DNA of 64,000 nt from Limanda limanda (taxonomy: Eukaryota > Chordata > Actinopteri > Pleuronectiformes > Pleuronectidae), in the NCBI RefSeq assembly GCF_963576545.1, contig NC_083651.1:14757124-14821123 (forward strand), given 5' to 3'. Each line of letters opens with the position of its first letter. Position 1 is the stretch's first letter. This document shows positions 21,457 through 35,310 of the stretch, piece after piece. The notes beneath the pieces were generated by a model. It had not been told where the DNA came from. It worked only from the letters and a program-made list of their open reading frames with translations, and ran no database searches. Made by a program: the position numbers and the translations under genes.

Positions 21457-24400
21457 GAGCCCCTGACAGCCACAGAGCCTTTCTCCATCACTGAGCACTG
21501 AAAACCCTGCTGATCCCCCCCAGTCTAGACCCTCCCCACACTGGTACACAGCTCCACATGCAGCCCCTGTGTCTCACCACATTCAATCGGTCCAATGGAA
21601 AATGCCACAAAGCTTTACGGGACGTGTACGTCACATCCAGCATTAATGACGGTGTACAGTTTGTTAAGCAATTACTCCTCGAGTAGATACATCATGTTTT
21701 CATCCACATCTGCATGTCAGGGACGTCTCCGTGTCCCAGTGTCGGTGCAGTCACCCAGATCTTAAGCAGCAGCAGCAGCAGCACATATACACATGCAGCT
21801 CCCCGGCTGCTCCGTGTTGACACTGGCTCACGATTTATCTATTTCCAGCTCGCGGGCTTGTCTCGCTGAGCGTTGTCACTGGAGTTGCGAAGCTGTCAAA
21901 GTGATGCAAGAAGAGATTGAAGATTGAACGCGATTTCGATTGCCTAACTGGTTTATATCAGCTTTTCCTTCCAGGGGAGCTTGATGTATGTCACGGGACC
22001 AATTACGCTAGAGAAGGACATTGCTTATTGTGTTTGCTTTTCTTTAGATTGGGAGGAAAAAGCTCTTTTATGTTGAATATCAATGTCCATGTGATGATAT
22101 TCCAACTTAATGTGGTGGAGGACAATTCCTCTGGCAGCAGCAGCAGCAGCATCTCTCCAGGTCTGTCAGAAGAAGCAGGTTACGTTACCACCGTGGAGTG
22201 TGTGTGCTCAGCTATACCGTTTAAGTGTCTCTGTTAGAACACAAGACACGATGTGCTTGCACAAACATGGCTTCGCAAAAGTGATTAGCATGCAGCCTGT
22301 CAAACTGAAGAGCACATTAAAGATGACTGACTGTCACACTTTAAAAGAATACACTTCTATAGAAGTGAGCAGAGAACAGTACCGGGGAGGGAGGGTTGCC
22401 CATGTGACTGCTGCATGTAGAAAACACTGCTCTCTATTATCAAGCATCAGTATCTTGTTGACTGGACTCTTGCTGTGTCTCCTCTCCTCTTCATCACGCT
22501 TGTCTTAAAACTGTCAGAAAGGGAGGCAGGTTGACAATATCCACAGCTGTGCCACCACAAAGTTTTCCCCTCAAAACTGGCACCGTTGTGTGTCATGAAC
22601 TGGATTAGATAGAGGGGCGTCCATTTCTTTTCTCTTGTGACTACAAATAAATCCCTTTAGGGTGATGTCAATGTTTTTGTTTTGTTGCCTTTGTTTTCAA
22701 CCCTATTAATTTTGTGTATTTGCAAGCAAGATTAAGCTTAAACTGTAAAGATAACCACAACATCTTAAGTGTAAGAATTTGGTCTGGGTTAGAGAAGAAT
22801 CCATAAAATGTTGGTGCAGATTCGGTTCGATTTAACAATGCGAAGGCACATTCTTTGACATTTTCACTGGTTTCACACGGCATGTGTCAGTGATTTTGAT
22901 CTAAAATATCGTACATGTTTAGTAGACTCATATTTCTGATTGTATGAGATAGAAGTCTAGTTCTAGAGAATTCAGCTGTAATATTTTACACTCTCTATGT
23001 TACTCCTGGGGATAGATGTTCAATTGTGATTAACATTTTGGCTCAGAATTTAAAGGCTCATTCACAAGTGAAATCTATCAGAGGCTTAACTGCTGAAACA
23101 CAATGTTACAAATAGAAGACTTCTCTTCACAAGAAAAATACATTGATTTTATATCTATATGGGCAGGGCTGTGTGTTTGTACAGTTATTCCAGCTACAAT
23201 TTTCTCAAAACCAAAACCTTTATATTCTGTTACAAAAGGAGTCATTTCAAATTCTTGACAGGTAACCAGTAAGGCGTGTAAAACCAAAAAGTGTTCTCAT
23301 TAATTATTCACAACTGATTTACAGTATAACTCATTCATTAATAATTGGTAAAGCTATCAGCGTCCCACGAGAAACTGCTACAGTCTGTTTAATGTCAAAT
23401 TAAATAAGAAAACCCCCCCAAAAATTGTCTAGGTTGGTTGATTTCAAATAACACTAATACAAAATACATAAAATAAATGAAAAAAATATGGAATAAAGTC
23501 AAATCCACATATGGCTTATATGAAAACCACCCTTAAATATAACAAAAATAAAAAATAATAATAAACATACAAAATTTTCTTAACATGTTATATATTGGTT
23601 TAAAATTGGACAATTAAGAGATTATGTAATTGTTGTTGTTGTTACTGTATAACTTTAAGTAACAGATAATCCACTAGTATGAATTTATCAAGAGAGAATT
23701 CACTCAATCAAAGCGTCTCATATATTATACAGTTTAATTGTCCAGATGTGATGAGGTGTTTGGTTTCTTGTCGGCTGGTGGATGTGATGTGTAGCGGTCA
23801 GATCCTCGACTGCTGAGAGACGCTCAGAGTGGACGTACCTGACAGCTCGCAGATCCACTTACATTAAATCAAAGGTTGACTGGTTTCACTGTCGGACTGG
23901 TCACTGGTCTGAACTCATACATTATTTAATAAGAACCATCACAGCCTTTTCTTTCATTTATTCACAGTCGTGCATCACGCTTACTTCAAGAGGCATCATA
24001 CAGGGACCAGAAACTACATTCTCTCATCTACTTGCAGTTCTGCTGTAAAGTGCATTTAACTTCATGTCGAACAGCTACTGAAGAAAAAAAGGAATTGTAT
24101 TGCATGAAAACATTTTTATGAAAGAAATCCCTGTAATTAAGATCAATTTATTTGAAATAAAAAGTTCATAACACCAATCTCACTGAAATGGTTAAACAAG
24201 ATATCAGAGTTTTGCTGAGTCCCAGTTTTCTGCTACTTTAATCCAACTCTGAACTTGATGAATGCAAAGTTATTTCCTCCGAGCTGATTGCCATGGGAAC
24301 GGAGCTGTAACTGTCTCCTGCATGTGAGACAGCTGATAATTGTCTTCTCCTGAAGATGTCGTAGAGCGTTCGCGTTATATTCAAAATATGAAAGTGCAGA

Positions 24401-26007
24401 GAATCAGAAACAATCCGATAATTACCAGATGACCGTGGATATGTTGTTTGTTTACGTGTGCTTTCTTCTCGTCTTTGAAAAAGAAAATTGGCTGAAAATT
24501 TCAATCATGTCCTCCACCTTCAGGTGAAATTTGAAGGGGGAATAATCAGCATGTGGAGACGAGGAGGACGCTGTCGCACTCACAAAATATCTTCTCCTGG
24601 TTTAAAAAAGAAATATGCTTAAGTGTCCACGTTTGTGCCAGTAAAAAGAAATATCAACATTATAAGGGCTTTTAATTCCACTATTTCACAGCACACAGAC
24701 TGACACAAGGTCAAACTCAATTTCTAATTTGCTTCTATATCTGAATTGTGCACTTCTCGAGACAAGCCAGCAAGATTTATGAAGGAGAAGAAGGGAGAGA
24801 TATTTTAATTTACCATTTGAGACGAAAATGGATAAAACCAAATAATTTGACATGTTACCGTGTCAGGTATGATATTTATAGACATTTATATGAATATGTT
24901 TTAATTTTAGATTTAAATTTCAGTTTTTACAGTGTCAGTCACTGTCATTGTCCCTCGCGTCTTCGCCTCCTGCGCTCACTATAGTTTGGAACCATTTTTA
25001 GAACACTGTGGGGCAGTAAACACAGTTTCCATGGAAACATCACATAGACACACATTGATAAGCGGATTGGAGCAGCTGTATTTTTCTGATGACAAATGGA
25101 ACCTCAAAAGCTGATGGGGGGGGGGGGGCTTCAGCTTTCGAAAACAATTAAATGCAGCCAATATATATTCGAGAAGAGGGATCCACATAAGCGGAGGAAT
25201 CTGTTTGATTTTGCATCATGAGGCAGATAACAAACGACTCTTATCTGGTTGGGCCAAAAGCACTCTCTGGCTCTGCCCCCCCGCCTGCCTGCCAGCGCCT
25301 CTGCCTGCGTGTCTGAGAGCAGCCGCAAATGGGCAACAATTTCCAATTTGATTTTACTTTACAAATGGATATATTGATTCGGTGCAGCTGTTCTCATCAG
25401 GCTGCAGGGAGACAATCAGGCAACGTTTAATTTGGCGTCAGTTGATATCCTCAAGCAGTTGAAAAAGGAGACACAGAAAGGTCCAGGTGTGTTAGAACTA
25501 ATGATGCAAACAACAAAATCACGTTTAAGATGCTTGGAATAAAAAATTTGGCCTAAATAATCTATGTTTGCTTATGTTTTTAGTGCATATTGTTGGATTT
25601 GGGGTTAGGTTTAGGGTTAGGATTATCTTCCATACAGTTTCTAGATTTTAGGATTAGGGGGAAGGATTAGTTGTTCAATATTTTTTCTTAACAAGGTAAT
25701 TCAACTTGTTTTTTCTCAAAACCCCCAGATCTGCCTCTAACTTATTATATCAAGTAGCATGTTGTAATCATCTGGAGTGGATCTGAGAAAACGTTACACC
25801 AGGAGACTATATTTACACTGTGTCCCATGTCTCCCAGGGTTATAGAATGAGACTCAGCTGTTGTGCGGACGCACACAGAGAAGAGAGAGAACAACTTGAT
25901 CAGAGAGCAACTGAGGCTGCCGTGAGAGATGCTTTGCATCACAGTAGCACGTCTCTAACACGTGACTCGTGGATCCTGAAAAGGTCTGAGAACGTGCAGC
26001 TTCATCC

Positions 26008-26011
<4 letters not shown>
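21457..26011. other. Intergenic DNA after the gap
   Basis: No gene is recognised. It contains short CAG runs (about 21767-21782 and 22137-22150) and AT-rich unique DNA. A short GGGTTAGG-type motif lies near 25603-25625. Confidence 0.5.

Positions 26012-26042
<31 letters not shown>
26012..26042 (+). repeat. (CA)n microsatellite
   Basis: A perfect dinucleotide run of about 15 units. Confidence 0.95.
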
Positions 26043-26044
<2 letters not shown>

Positions 26045-26468
26045 TAACCATCTGTCTAACTATATGTAGTTTGCCTAAACCAGTTCTTACGATAACCTTA
26101 ACCTAAACCTCACCTTAAAACATGGCCTCACCTTAACATTTAATGATTAACCTCATGGGGAACTGTTTGCTTATGTCCCCACAATGTGACATTGACAACA
26201 GGTACCCACAACATGAGTCATACCTGGACGTAACACACACACTCACACACTCACAGTAATTGTGCAGCCTTTTTTTTATCTTATCCCTAAGTTTATATAC
26301 CATGACCAATTAAAGCAAAACTCTTACCTTAACCTACCCACAATTCACATCTTACCTGTTACCGTAACCAGGAACTCAAAAATTAAGTTTAGCCTCATGA
26401 CCGGACTTGGTCCCCATGAGGTCAGTGTTTGTATTGAAAAAGATCCTAAATACTGAACAACAACGGGA

Positions 26469-26602
<134 letters not shown>

Positions 26603-27363
26603 TTACAGTCAATCAATCAATGATCCTTTTTTCACTGGAATTCTGAAGGGTCTGTGTTCTAATGACGATCCCCCAGAGATAATCATGACACTGGCCTCTG
26701 TGCCTGAGCAGAGAGTGTTTAATATCCCAGATACTTAATAACACACAAGTTCAAACATCCTGAAAAAGCTATTTTATGTTCCAAAGGAAATTAAATGTGT
26801 GAAGTGAAATGAGAGGATTCACTCTTTTCAATAGTCCCTGCCCTAAACTGCTACATCTAAAGTAAATTTGGATCAAATTGGTCCGGCCTGCCAGACGCTA
26901 AAGTCAGTTTCAGTGCAATAATTGAAAATGGTAATGAAGCCCTGCTATCACCAGGTCAGCAAGACACAGTCTATCATTATGCTCTCCATTAAAACTCAAT
27001 TTCCCATGATACAGAGGAGCTGCAGGCAAGAATGAGTTCACACTAACATATCAACATAAACATCCCAGTAGAGTGAGAGCAGAGCATATAGATCATGTTG
27101 AGGTGCACGATCGAATGTGATCATAAGGAAAACAAAGTGCTTCCTAATGTAATAGGTTCGTCTGCCACTTCTCAGTCACCTCATTTTGTGAGATTTGCTG
27201 AGCAGAGACTGCCACACATATTGTGTATTTTATACTACAAAGAACTGTACAGATTGCACAATTACCCAAACTTTATTCCCTCTTTTATATTGCACATACA
27301 GAAAACAGACTTGAATATATTGATATTGTTACTGTTATCCTCTACGGAGGATCAGTAAAGGTA

Positions 27364-27900
27364 CATCGTATCGTATCGTATCGTATAGTAACGTATTGTA
27401 TCGTATCGTATCGTATCGTATCGTATCATATAGTAACGTATTGTATCGTATCGTATCATATCGTATCATATCGTATCCTATCCTATCGCATATTATCGTA
27501 TCGTATCATATCTTATCTTATCTTATCTTATCGTATCGTATCGTATCGTATCGTATCGTATCGTATCGTATCGTATCGTATCGTATCGTATCGCATCGTA
27601 TCATATCGTATCGTATCGTATCGTATCGTATCGTATCGTATCGTATCGTATCGTGTCGTATCGTATCTTATTGTATCTTACCTTACCTTATCTTATCTAA
27701 TCGTATCGTATCGTATCGTATCGTATCGTATCGTATCGTATCGTATCGTATTGTATTGTATTGTATCGTATCGTATCGTATCGTAATCGAATCATATCTT
27801 ATTGTATCTTACCTTATCTCATCTCATCTTATCTTATCTTATCTTATCTTATCTTATTGTAATGTATCATATCGTATCTTATCTTATCTTATCTTATCTT
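27364..27900 (+). repeat. Pentanucleotide satellite (TATCG)n with TATCT/TATTG/TATCA variants
   Basis: About 537 bp of head-to-tail 5-bp units. The core is TATCG; blocks of TATCT, TATTG and TATCA units are interspersed and TATCT dominates the 3' end. The unit contains no stop in these phases, so it creates long artificial ORFs of the pattern SYRIV. No coding role is inferred. Confidence 0.97.
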
Positions 27901-28853
27901 CTGACAGCACCAGGAAAAGTGTCATGATATCAGCTACTCAATATTAAGATCACAACCATCAACATCATTTGCATATGTACACGAAAGACAATGGCGTTAG
28001 GAAACTTTCCTGTAAATATGCAACGTGAACAACTGAAGATGAATTACACTTCATGCACGGCCTGAGCGTGTTTATAAAATCCATGGGAGACAAATAAGTG
28101 AACAACAGAGCAGGGAGCTCACACTCTGCAGGGTGTGAATGACGTATTAGATTGCTAATGGCTGATGGCTTCACTGAGAGTCCTCTTTGTTGACGTGAGT
28201 ACAAACCCACACTGAAGTGTTTCCTTTTAAAGGTCACCAAATGTATGCAAGGGACTAAAACATGAAAGGATGCTTTTATGTCTGATTGATATTGACATTG
28301 AGTTTGTGAAAGACGCGGCAGGGACATTATGATGAAGGCCGGTGGACAGTCAGTCAGCAAATTGACACTGTGGTGCATTCGGTCAATACAAAGCTTGAAT
28401 GATGCTGCTCTTCAATATGAAACAATTGCTTTGTGTGTTAACAGATGAGGTTTTGAAGGTTGTCCATCCACACTGTACTCAATATATTGATTTGTTGACT
28501 AAAAGTGTGATTTTATTATTCAACAATAACATCATAAAAAGAAATAACATAAAATATTAATGAAATGTCCCAAAAAAAAGATAGTATCCAAAAATAAATA
28601 TAAGAACTCTCCAAAAATATCAGTTAAATGACTCACAAATATTTATGTATATCAGAACAAATTATTTGTGAAACATCGGACAAATGTCAGCACAAAATCT
28701 TGCGTTAATATCAGTAAAATATTCCCCCCCAAAAAATAGGAGATAAATGTTAGCAAGCTTTTCATAATCAAGCAATCAGCTCCTTGTACCGTGGATCTCT
28801 GTTACTTTTTCATAAATGTAAATCTGAAGAGCTGAAAAGGGACAGAGATGTAA

Positions 28854-28854
<1 letters not shown>

Positions 28855-28932
<78 letters not shown>
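28855..28932 (+). repeat. (CA)n microsatellite
   Basis: A pure CA run of about 78 bp. Confidence 0.97.
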
Positions 28933-28934
<2 letters not shown>

Positions 28935-31900
28935 CTACATGCTTTTATCCAGGACTCAGGAGAGTCAACAGGAGAGCAGCTGCTCGGAGGCGATACCATT
29001 CAAATGACATAAGTCTCCTGTCATCCAAGGAGCTGATAATTTCCCTCAGGTAAAGTCAAGCGCGTCGCTTTCTTAATCTCTCAAGTAACATAACAGGCGT
29101 CCTCGGGAGAAAGGTGACTTTCAACATTTGTGATGGGAAGAAAAAAAATCACATTTATGCCATTTATTAATTGAAAATGCAGAGTAATCTGTTGACAAAA
29201 GGACAACAAAGGCTGCATTTTTCACATGTAGGTGTCTTCACTTGTATTGGTTCAAATCCACTAATGAGTGAGACTGTGAATATTTGTGTTGAATAGAGAA
29301 GAGTGAGAGAACGCATGATTTTGAGGGCATGGAAAAAACTGAGGTGAAACAAGTTATTTTCTATTTCCAGAGTAGCAGCAAAAAAGGTTTAATACATCAC
29401 CTTCATTTGACAACAAAAAAAGTATTTTTGATATATTCCAGGATAGGGCAGTAGACCTTCTGAAAGCACGTGTTTATGTGACACAACAAACTTGAAAACA
29501 TCATTAAAATCCAAATCATGAAACGTTAAGTAAACATTTTTGAACGTTTAAAATTTTTCCAAAAGGACAACTCAAACTTTTCAGAAAATACTGTATGCTC
29601 AGTTTTTTGCACCTGACACCTTGAGGCCACCATAAAATAACCCACTAGGTGGCAGCACAGTATAGACTAATGTGAAAACTGTCACCAGTTCAGTAACAAG
29701 AATCAATTAAAAGGATCTTAACCAATGAAAAACATACTCACAAAAAACATGTTCAAAAATAAGTGATCAACTTCAAAAATAAAATGTTGACTAACTACCA
29801 ACTTTAATGTATAGTAGCTGCCAACCAACAAGTGAGTGGAGTGGTGGAGGAGACCAGCAGGAGTTTAGGTCAGAGAGTAAATCTGATCCACGTCTGTTTC
29901 AACTTCCTTCCTGTTTAGTTTCTGCAGGAAGTTCAATGAACATTCGAATCACAGCTGACACTTTATGATGCATCATACAAACATGTGAGCTGGAACCCGT
30001 GTCGTGTGTGTGCACCAACCTCACTGAGTCTTTGTCTGTGAGTGTGTGAAATAACTTTGCTTCCCTCGTTTCTTGACATCTGTTCTACCCCTAGAAAGGT
30101 ATCTGGAAAAACTGATGGAATCGATATGATTATCTTCAACACACAATCAATGTTGGATTGAATGATGCCTCCCGAAAGAGCTGCAATGACCCAATTATCT
30201 CTGCAGGCTGAGTCACGAGGGTGTGCACAGTTGCTCTTTGTTTTTCCGTTCCCCAAAGTTAAGTTGAGTCTGAATCTGGCCACTCCCAACTGCTTTCGTT
30301 CTTGAGCACCAGCAGAAATGAGACACACAGTTCACAGTGATGTTCCACCGAAGCTGAGTTGTGTTTTGACCCACTCTTGATTTCAGTTCTCTTTTTACAT
30401 CCTCTCTTTTTGCACACATAAGCTTGAAGAGATAACTAGCCTGCATGCAACTTCCTGTTCAGACCCCATCTGTGCGTGAAGCTGTTTTTTTTTGTGACCG
30501 CCTTCTGCCTGGGGCCTCGGAGGGAGCGATAAATTACATGAGCTCAGTGCTGCTTACATGTTCATCACTCCCCTTGACCCGCTGCAGCCGGTCACCGCAA
30601 GCACTGTTGACGCTTTGTGTTTGCAGAACCTCCAGCAGACACTGACAAATGACACAACTCCTCAAAGATATGACTTTTATTTTGTTAGATTCTAAATTAG
30701 AGGCGATTTCAGACATGATCAGACACCCTGAAGAGTTGAGGATGTGTTTGTACAAACTTTGGATGAGAGATTCAAGCACAAACATACTCTGTCCCTGGGT
30801 GGCTTATGCTTTCAACTTGTGGTTCGTGGTAAACAACATGTTCTCTCTGTATTTTCCCCGAGATGGCAACGGAACATCATTTTCCACTTCTTCTCAAATA
30901 CTAAACCAGATGTTGATTCCACACTCAAACCTCACATGTTGTTCACTTCACTACGAGGTCAAAGTATCAGGAAGTTTTCTCTGAACTCAAATGGGATCTG
31001 GTTTTTACATAGAACCACATTGTGTTGTGATCGTTGATAATCTTTTTCCTTTGACTTGCTTGCTATGTTTGAATGAAGAGAGCATGTAGAGACATTTTTG
31101 ATAATAGTCTCTGAGGTTTGAGAAATTTTTAAGAGTTGATAATATTATTTAACAACTTATTTTAGCAGCTTATCCTTGAGATAAACGTCAGACTTAAAAG
31201 TTACCCGTTTCTCAACATCTGTTTACCCCAAGAAAAGGAATTCGGAAAAACTGAAGTCATCAATCAAATTACCTTGACAATGCAATCAATACTAGACCTC
31301 AGTATCTCAGGGGAAACAAATCCTTTGTGGGAATAAGATTTGTTACACAAGTTCTGCTGTGCAGCATTAAGAGCTGACCCATCGAGGAACTCCTCATGGG
31401 CCAGTATTGTCCAATCAACTCGTTCAGCGTTCAAAGTGATGCCAACTTTTCTCTGTATATCCTATAAGCTGCCTCTCAATTTGACTCCATTCACAGTGTC
31501 TGCCATTTTCTCACTGGTCTGTAACCATGGCGGCTGTTCAGTGCGTTTTCTTAATTCGTAACTAGACGCTGCAGGATTACCTCAATGTCACCGCCTGCTG
31601 ACATCAGCCCTGTTTCACCATATTTTGTTATTAGAAACATAACACCAATTAAAACTGTTAAAATTGAAACTTCCAGTCTGCAGCTGTAACTTCTTCCCTC
31701 TCTTATAAGAAAACACTGTCAGACAGAAGTATGATGTTGATAATAAAGTTTATTTATAGACCTATTTCCTTAGTTACAGAGCGCTTAACAGAGAGAACAT
31801 AAATGGACATTTAACGAGTCGCTATTAAAACATGAGGAGTTGAATAAATGTATATAAAGTTACACAAAAACAAAACACTACATGACACCATTCAATAAAA

Positions 31901-33829
31901 GCCTACGAGACGAATAGTCAATATCAATATTAATATATAGTCAATATACTTTATATTGCTGATAATAATAAGAAAAACAATCATTATAATAAACTATGGA
32001 AAGCAGCTCAAAGTACTTAAAAACAATGAATTAATGACATGAAGGCAATGAACATAGAAACAGTTGTACAAATTTGTATGCATGAGATTATAATGAAATT
32101 ACATTTTAAACTAGTCCAACACTAAATAAATAATTTGACAGCTTTAACTGCTTTGTCCAGAAATCTAAATCTGCCAAATATTTACAAAATAGGGTTTGAA
32201 CGTTTCGATTTCACCTGTTGATCAGACTTTGTACAGATGATCTCGTCACATCCTCTATGTATATCTTTGTAAGTGACATGTCCACATGTACAGTAAAACA
32301 GATGAAACACGGCTTTGTCTGATGTGTTTTGTTTTGCCATGGTCCGCCCTAATAACAGTTGCATGCCTGCTGTCTGCCAGCTGTGTGTAACAGGCAGCAC
32401 AGCGCTGGAATGTTCCCATGCAGATCCTCTATTCACACACACACAACCACACACACACACACATACACACACGGTGACCTGTCCACGCTGGCAGAAAGAA
32501 AACAACTGTGGAACTTTTAGGTGTATGCCGATTCCTGACAACAAACTGAAGAGGCCTCAGCCAAATATTTTGTGCACTGCACCTCTACTGTATGTGGTAA
32601 ATTACACATAAGGAAATCATCTATAAACTGAAGCACACTACAGTACTGATGCCGAATGATGAGTGCCCAAACTACAGACTACCAGTCAAATATTTGTAGA
32701 ACACACATTTGTTTTTGTGAAAATGAAAAAGTTAAAAAATATTCCTAATAGAAAACCTAAAAACGTAAACAACTGCAGCCTGAAAGTGACACAGAAACTG
32801 TGGATTTAGATTTAAAATAAATATGTACGTTTGAGAAACTATGCTGTCTTTGAAACTCTGAAGTTGTCCAGTCAAATATTTGTCTTTCTGAGGCTGTTGT
32901 GTTCTTGCCATGTTGGGCAGTTGCCCTGTTTGACCATGAAACAACCCATTGAGAAATGCCCACTTGGCCAACAGTGAAAAGACTCGGCTGGATTAGGGGG
33001 AGGGGGAGCTCTCGGACCTCCTTGGATACCGGATACCAGCACACTGACTGGACTGATGATGACTGGCATTGTTTCGGTGAAGGCTTCATCTTTGTGAAAG
33101 GCTGTCATTTATCACAGAGGTAAAGTCGAACATGAGAGACATCTGTAAGATCAGACACCCATGATGTGTATGTGGGCAGAAATAAAGGCTTCCTCAGACA
33201 ACGGGCTTATAGTTATAACTGTTTTCATGTGCATAGATTACAATGTATGTCCTGATTCATGCATGTGGCTGTAAAGATTTTAGTTTTTACACTTAGCTGG
33301 GTATGAAGAAGCAACCTGCATTTGTATTTTCATTAAGTAATACAGTTTTTCAAAAAGGTTTATGTATTGCAGTCAATCTAATTGAAGTTAATTAATAAGA
33401 AAGAGATCCTCTTGAAAAACACTTTACAGGACAGCAGAGTTTTCATAATCTCACATTTACATTCAAACCACAGGATTAAACTTAACAAACTCTTAATCGG
33501 AAAAGCCTCTGTAAAGTGTTGTCAATAAGCTTCTATGATCGTCAAAATTCCTTACAACTAATTCTATGTTCTGCAGCTTGGATGTCCGTGGTCTCTGACC
33601 TGTGGCAATACCTCAGCTGACCTGATAGCAGCAACATTATCTTCATCACTGTCTTTCTCTGTTGTTTGTTGTGGACAACACAGTCGCTCACAGAAATCTA
33701 TGTCTCGAGATGCATGGAATAATCTTGATTGAAGTCAGATTATGTGATGATGATGTTTAAAATAATCCAGACATATATCTCCTTTGTTTACTGGAGGACT
33801 TTAAACTCAGGATTGCCCGAACACCTTTT
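28933..33829. other. Intergenic DNA
   Basis: No gene is recognised. Two related segments, about 30068-30160 and 31205-31290, share CATCTGTT...CCCC.AGAAA and GGAAAAACTGA blocks in the same order. A CA-rich microsatellite lies at 32434-32472. GEMIN8, expected between GLRA2 and GPM6B in mammals, was looked for and not seen. Confidence 0.5.
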
Positions 33830-33864
33830 GAGTGAACCAGTGAAAACCTCCTGATGAGGGCTCC
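33830..33864 (+). repeat. Upstream copy of a gpm6b promoter-proximal segment
   Basis: 35 bp matching 35067-35101 at 30 positions. The similarity continues past 33864 as CTCCTCTGTGGTGA versus CTCCTCCGTGGTGA, with about 30 extra bases in the downstream copy. A TATAAAA lies at about 33884-33890. Confidence 0.6.
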
Positions 33865-34027
33865 TCCTCTGTGGTGATGGCAGTATAAAAATGGTGGTTA
33901 ACAGGTGTGGGTATGCCACTAAGACCTATTCACAGTGACATTTTAAATAATCTGTGCAGCACATGTGTACAACGACAACAAAAGAAAATACATGGTTTAA
34001 AACTAGTTTTCCTTATGCATGTTTTAC

Positions 34028-34314
34028 AGGTTCAGTATGTAGAATTTAGTGAAATCTAGTGGTGAGGTTGCATATTGCAGCTGAATACCCCTCACTTCAC
34101 CCTCCCCTTCCAAACTTGACTTCAGTTGTTATAAAAACTCAAATAGGGTTTAGTTTGTCCAGTCTGGAGTCCTGTTAGAAACATTGCTGCCTCCGTAGAG
34201 AGGATCTGCTCCCGATGTAAATATAAAGTATTTAAATATAAAGTGCTCATTCTAGGGTTAAGAAAGTAACAACTTGTACAATTTTGACGATTACACTATA
34301 GCAAAAACATCCTT
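34028..34314 (-). mobile_element. Truncated MITE, inverted relative to the copy at 61704-62071
   Basis: It begins AGGTTCAGTATGTAGAATTT, the same terminal sequence as the complete copy, and its interior (GCTCATTCTAGGG, TATAAAGTAT) matches the reverse complement of the copy inside gpm6b. The far end is missing: the match stops where another repeat (TTTATTAGGGCCCGAGC) begins near 34312. Confidence 0.75.
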
Positions 34315-34563
34315 TATTAGGGCCCGAGCACTGACAGGCATTGACAGACAGCATTGAAATTGTACGGATTATTATTATTATTCAGGCAAATGAATTGGCT
34401 TTTTGGGGCTTTAACATGCACAAATTCTTACCAAAAAGGCAAAACGCATGCAACGCTTCAAAATGCATGTGCTCTGGCCCGCTCAGTGCTGCTTTGCAGT
34501 CCTACAAATGTTAGAAATTGTATTTTATAGTTGTGACCTTCAAGGGTTGAGCAATCCTGGTTA
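34312..34563 (+). repeat. GGGCCCGAGC-type dispersed repeat including copy 2 of the 2975-3083 repeat
   Basis: It starts TTTATTAGGGCCCGAGCACT and passes through ATTATTATTATT. Its last 109 bp (34455-34563) align without gaps to 2975-3083. The sequence resembles a family I recall as common in percomorph fish. It has no coding capacity. Confidence 0.7.
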
Positions 34564-35066
34564 TTATTATTTTTTTAATTTAATAAAAAAAATTTATATT
34601 AAATTTTTTTTAAATTTGTTTACAATTTGTTCTCTTTGCCCACAAAAATATGTAATCATATGATATAACAATACAGTTTAAAGATGTCTGTAAACATGTG
34701 GGAGTAGAAGAACAAAAGGAAACATGGGAGCAGTGAGATGAAATAATTAACTTGTTTTTATACAATGCAACAGCTCATTAGCTCAAGTGGTAACAAATAC
34801 CTGGACCCAAACATAGAGATGCCATCTTTACTCAGGTCAGGACACACAGGAAATCTGAACAGATCATGCAACAGGCTGCATTCTGAGTTACTGCACAGGA
34901 GTACCCCAGGGCACTCGTCTTAGCCCCCATCTTTTCTCATTACCATCAATAATATAACAGTGTTTATATTTTTTCATTATAAGGATTAAGACAATGCTTG
35001 AATCTAAAAGGCTTCGAGTGAACTTAGGTTTTAAAAGCTCACGCTCATAGGGCACCGTGATGGCTC

Positions 35067-35306
35067 GAGTGGACCCCTGAAAACTTCCTGATGAAGGCTC
35101 CCTCCTTCCATCAGTAACACCCCCCACCCTCCTCCTCCGTGGTGACGTCACTGAGGCTGCCTCTCCAAGGGGACGCAGCATCGGGTGTTGGAGCAGCCAG
35201 GCGGCCAGTGCGCATCCCAGGACGCATCGCCAGTGTAGCTGCTGCAGGAGCTCCAACTTTCAGCCGATCGGGAACTTTGTGGGGGAAACTTACAACAACA
35301 GAAATC
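35067..35306 (+). promoter_or_regulatory. gpm6b: gpm6b promoter 1 and 5' UTR
   Basis: A GC- and CpG-rich block before the ATG at 35307, in otherwise AT-rich DNA. It holds a perfect CRE and a segment duplicated 1.2 kb upstream. No TATA box is seen at a suitable distance. The CpG-rich DNA continues downstream past exon 1 (GGGGCGCGCCG near 35430). Confidence 0.6.
35143..35150 (+). promoter_or_regulatory. gpm6b: Consensus cAMP response element TGACGTCA
   Basis: A perfect palindromic CRE octamer within GGTGACGTCACTG, 164 bp upstream of the first gpm6b ATG, inside the CpG-rich promoter segment. The duplicated upstream segment has TGATGGCA at the equivalent place. Confidence 0.55.
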
Positions 35307-35310
35307 ATGG
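35307..35310 (+). CDS. gpm6b: gpm6b first coding exon, short form (ATG G)
   Basis: Only ATG plus the first base of Gly2 is coding, followed by donor GTGAGT at 35311. Splicing to 58991 gives MGCFECC, the same start structure as PLP1 and the short M6B form. The start is recognised from the phase match and the promoter-like DNA in front, not from length. Confidence 0.8.

Noticed and set aside
21030..21549. Long ORFs on both strands
   Set aside because: They consist mostly of the 200-N gap.
27223..27947. Two ORFs of more than 180 codons with the repeating protein pattern SYRIV
   Set aside because: They are produced entirely by the TATCG pentanucleotide array, which lacks stops in these phases.
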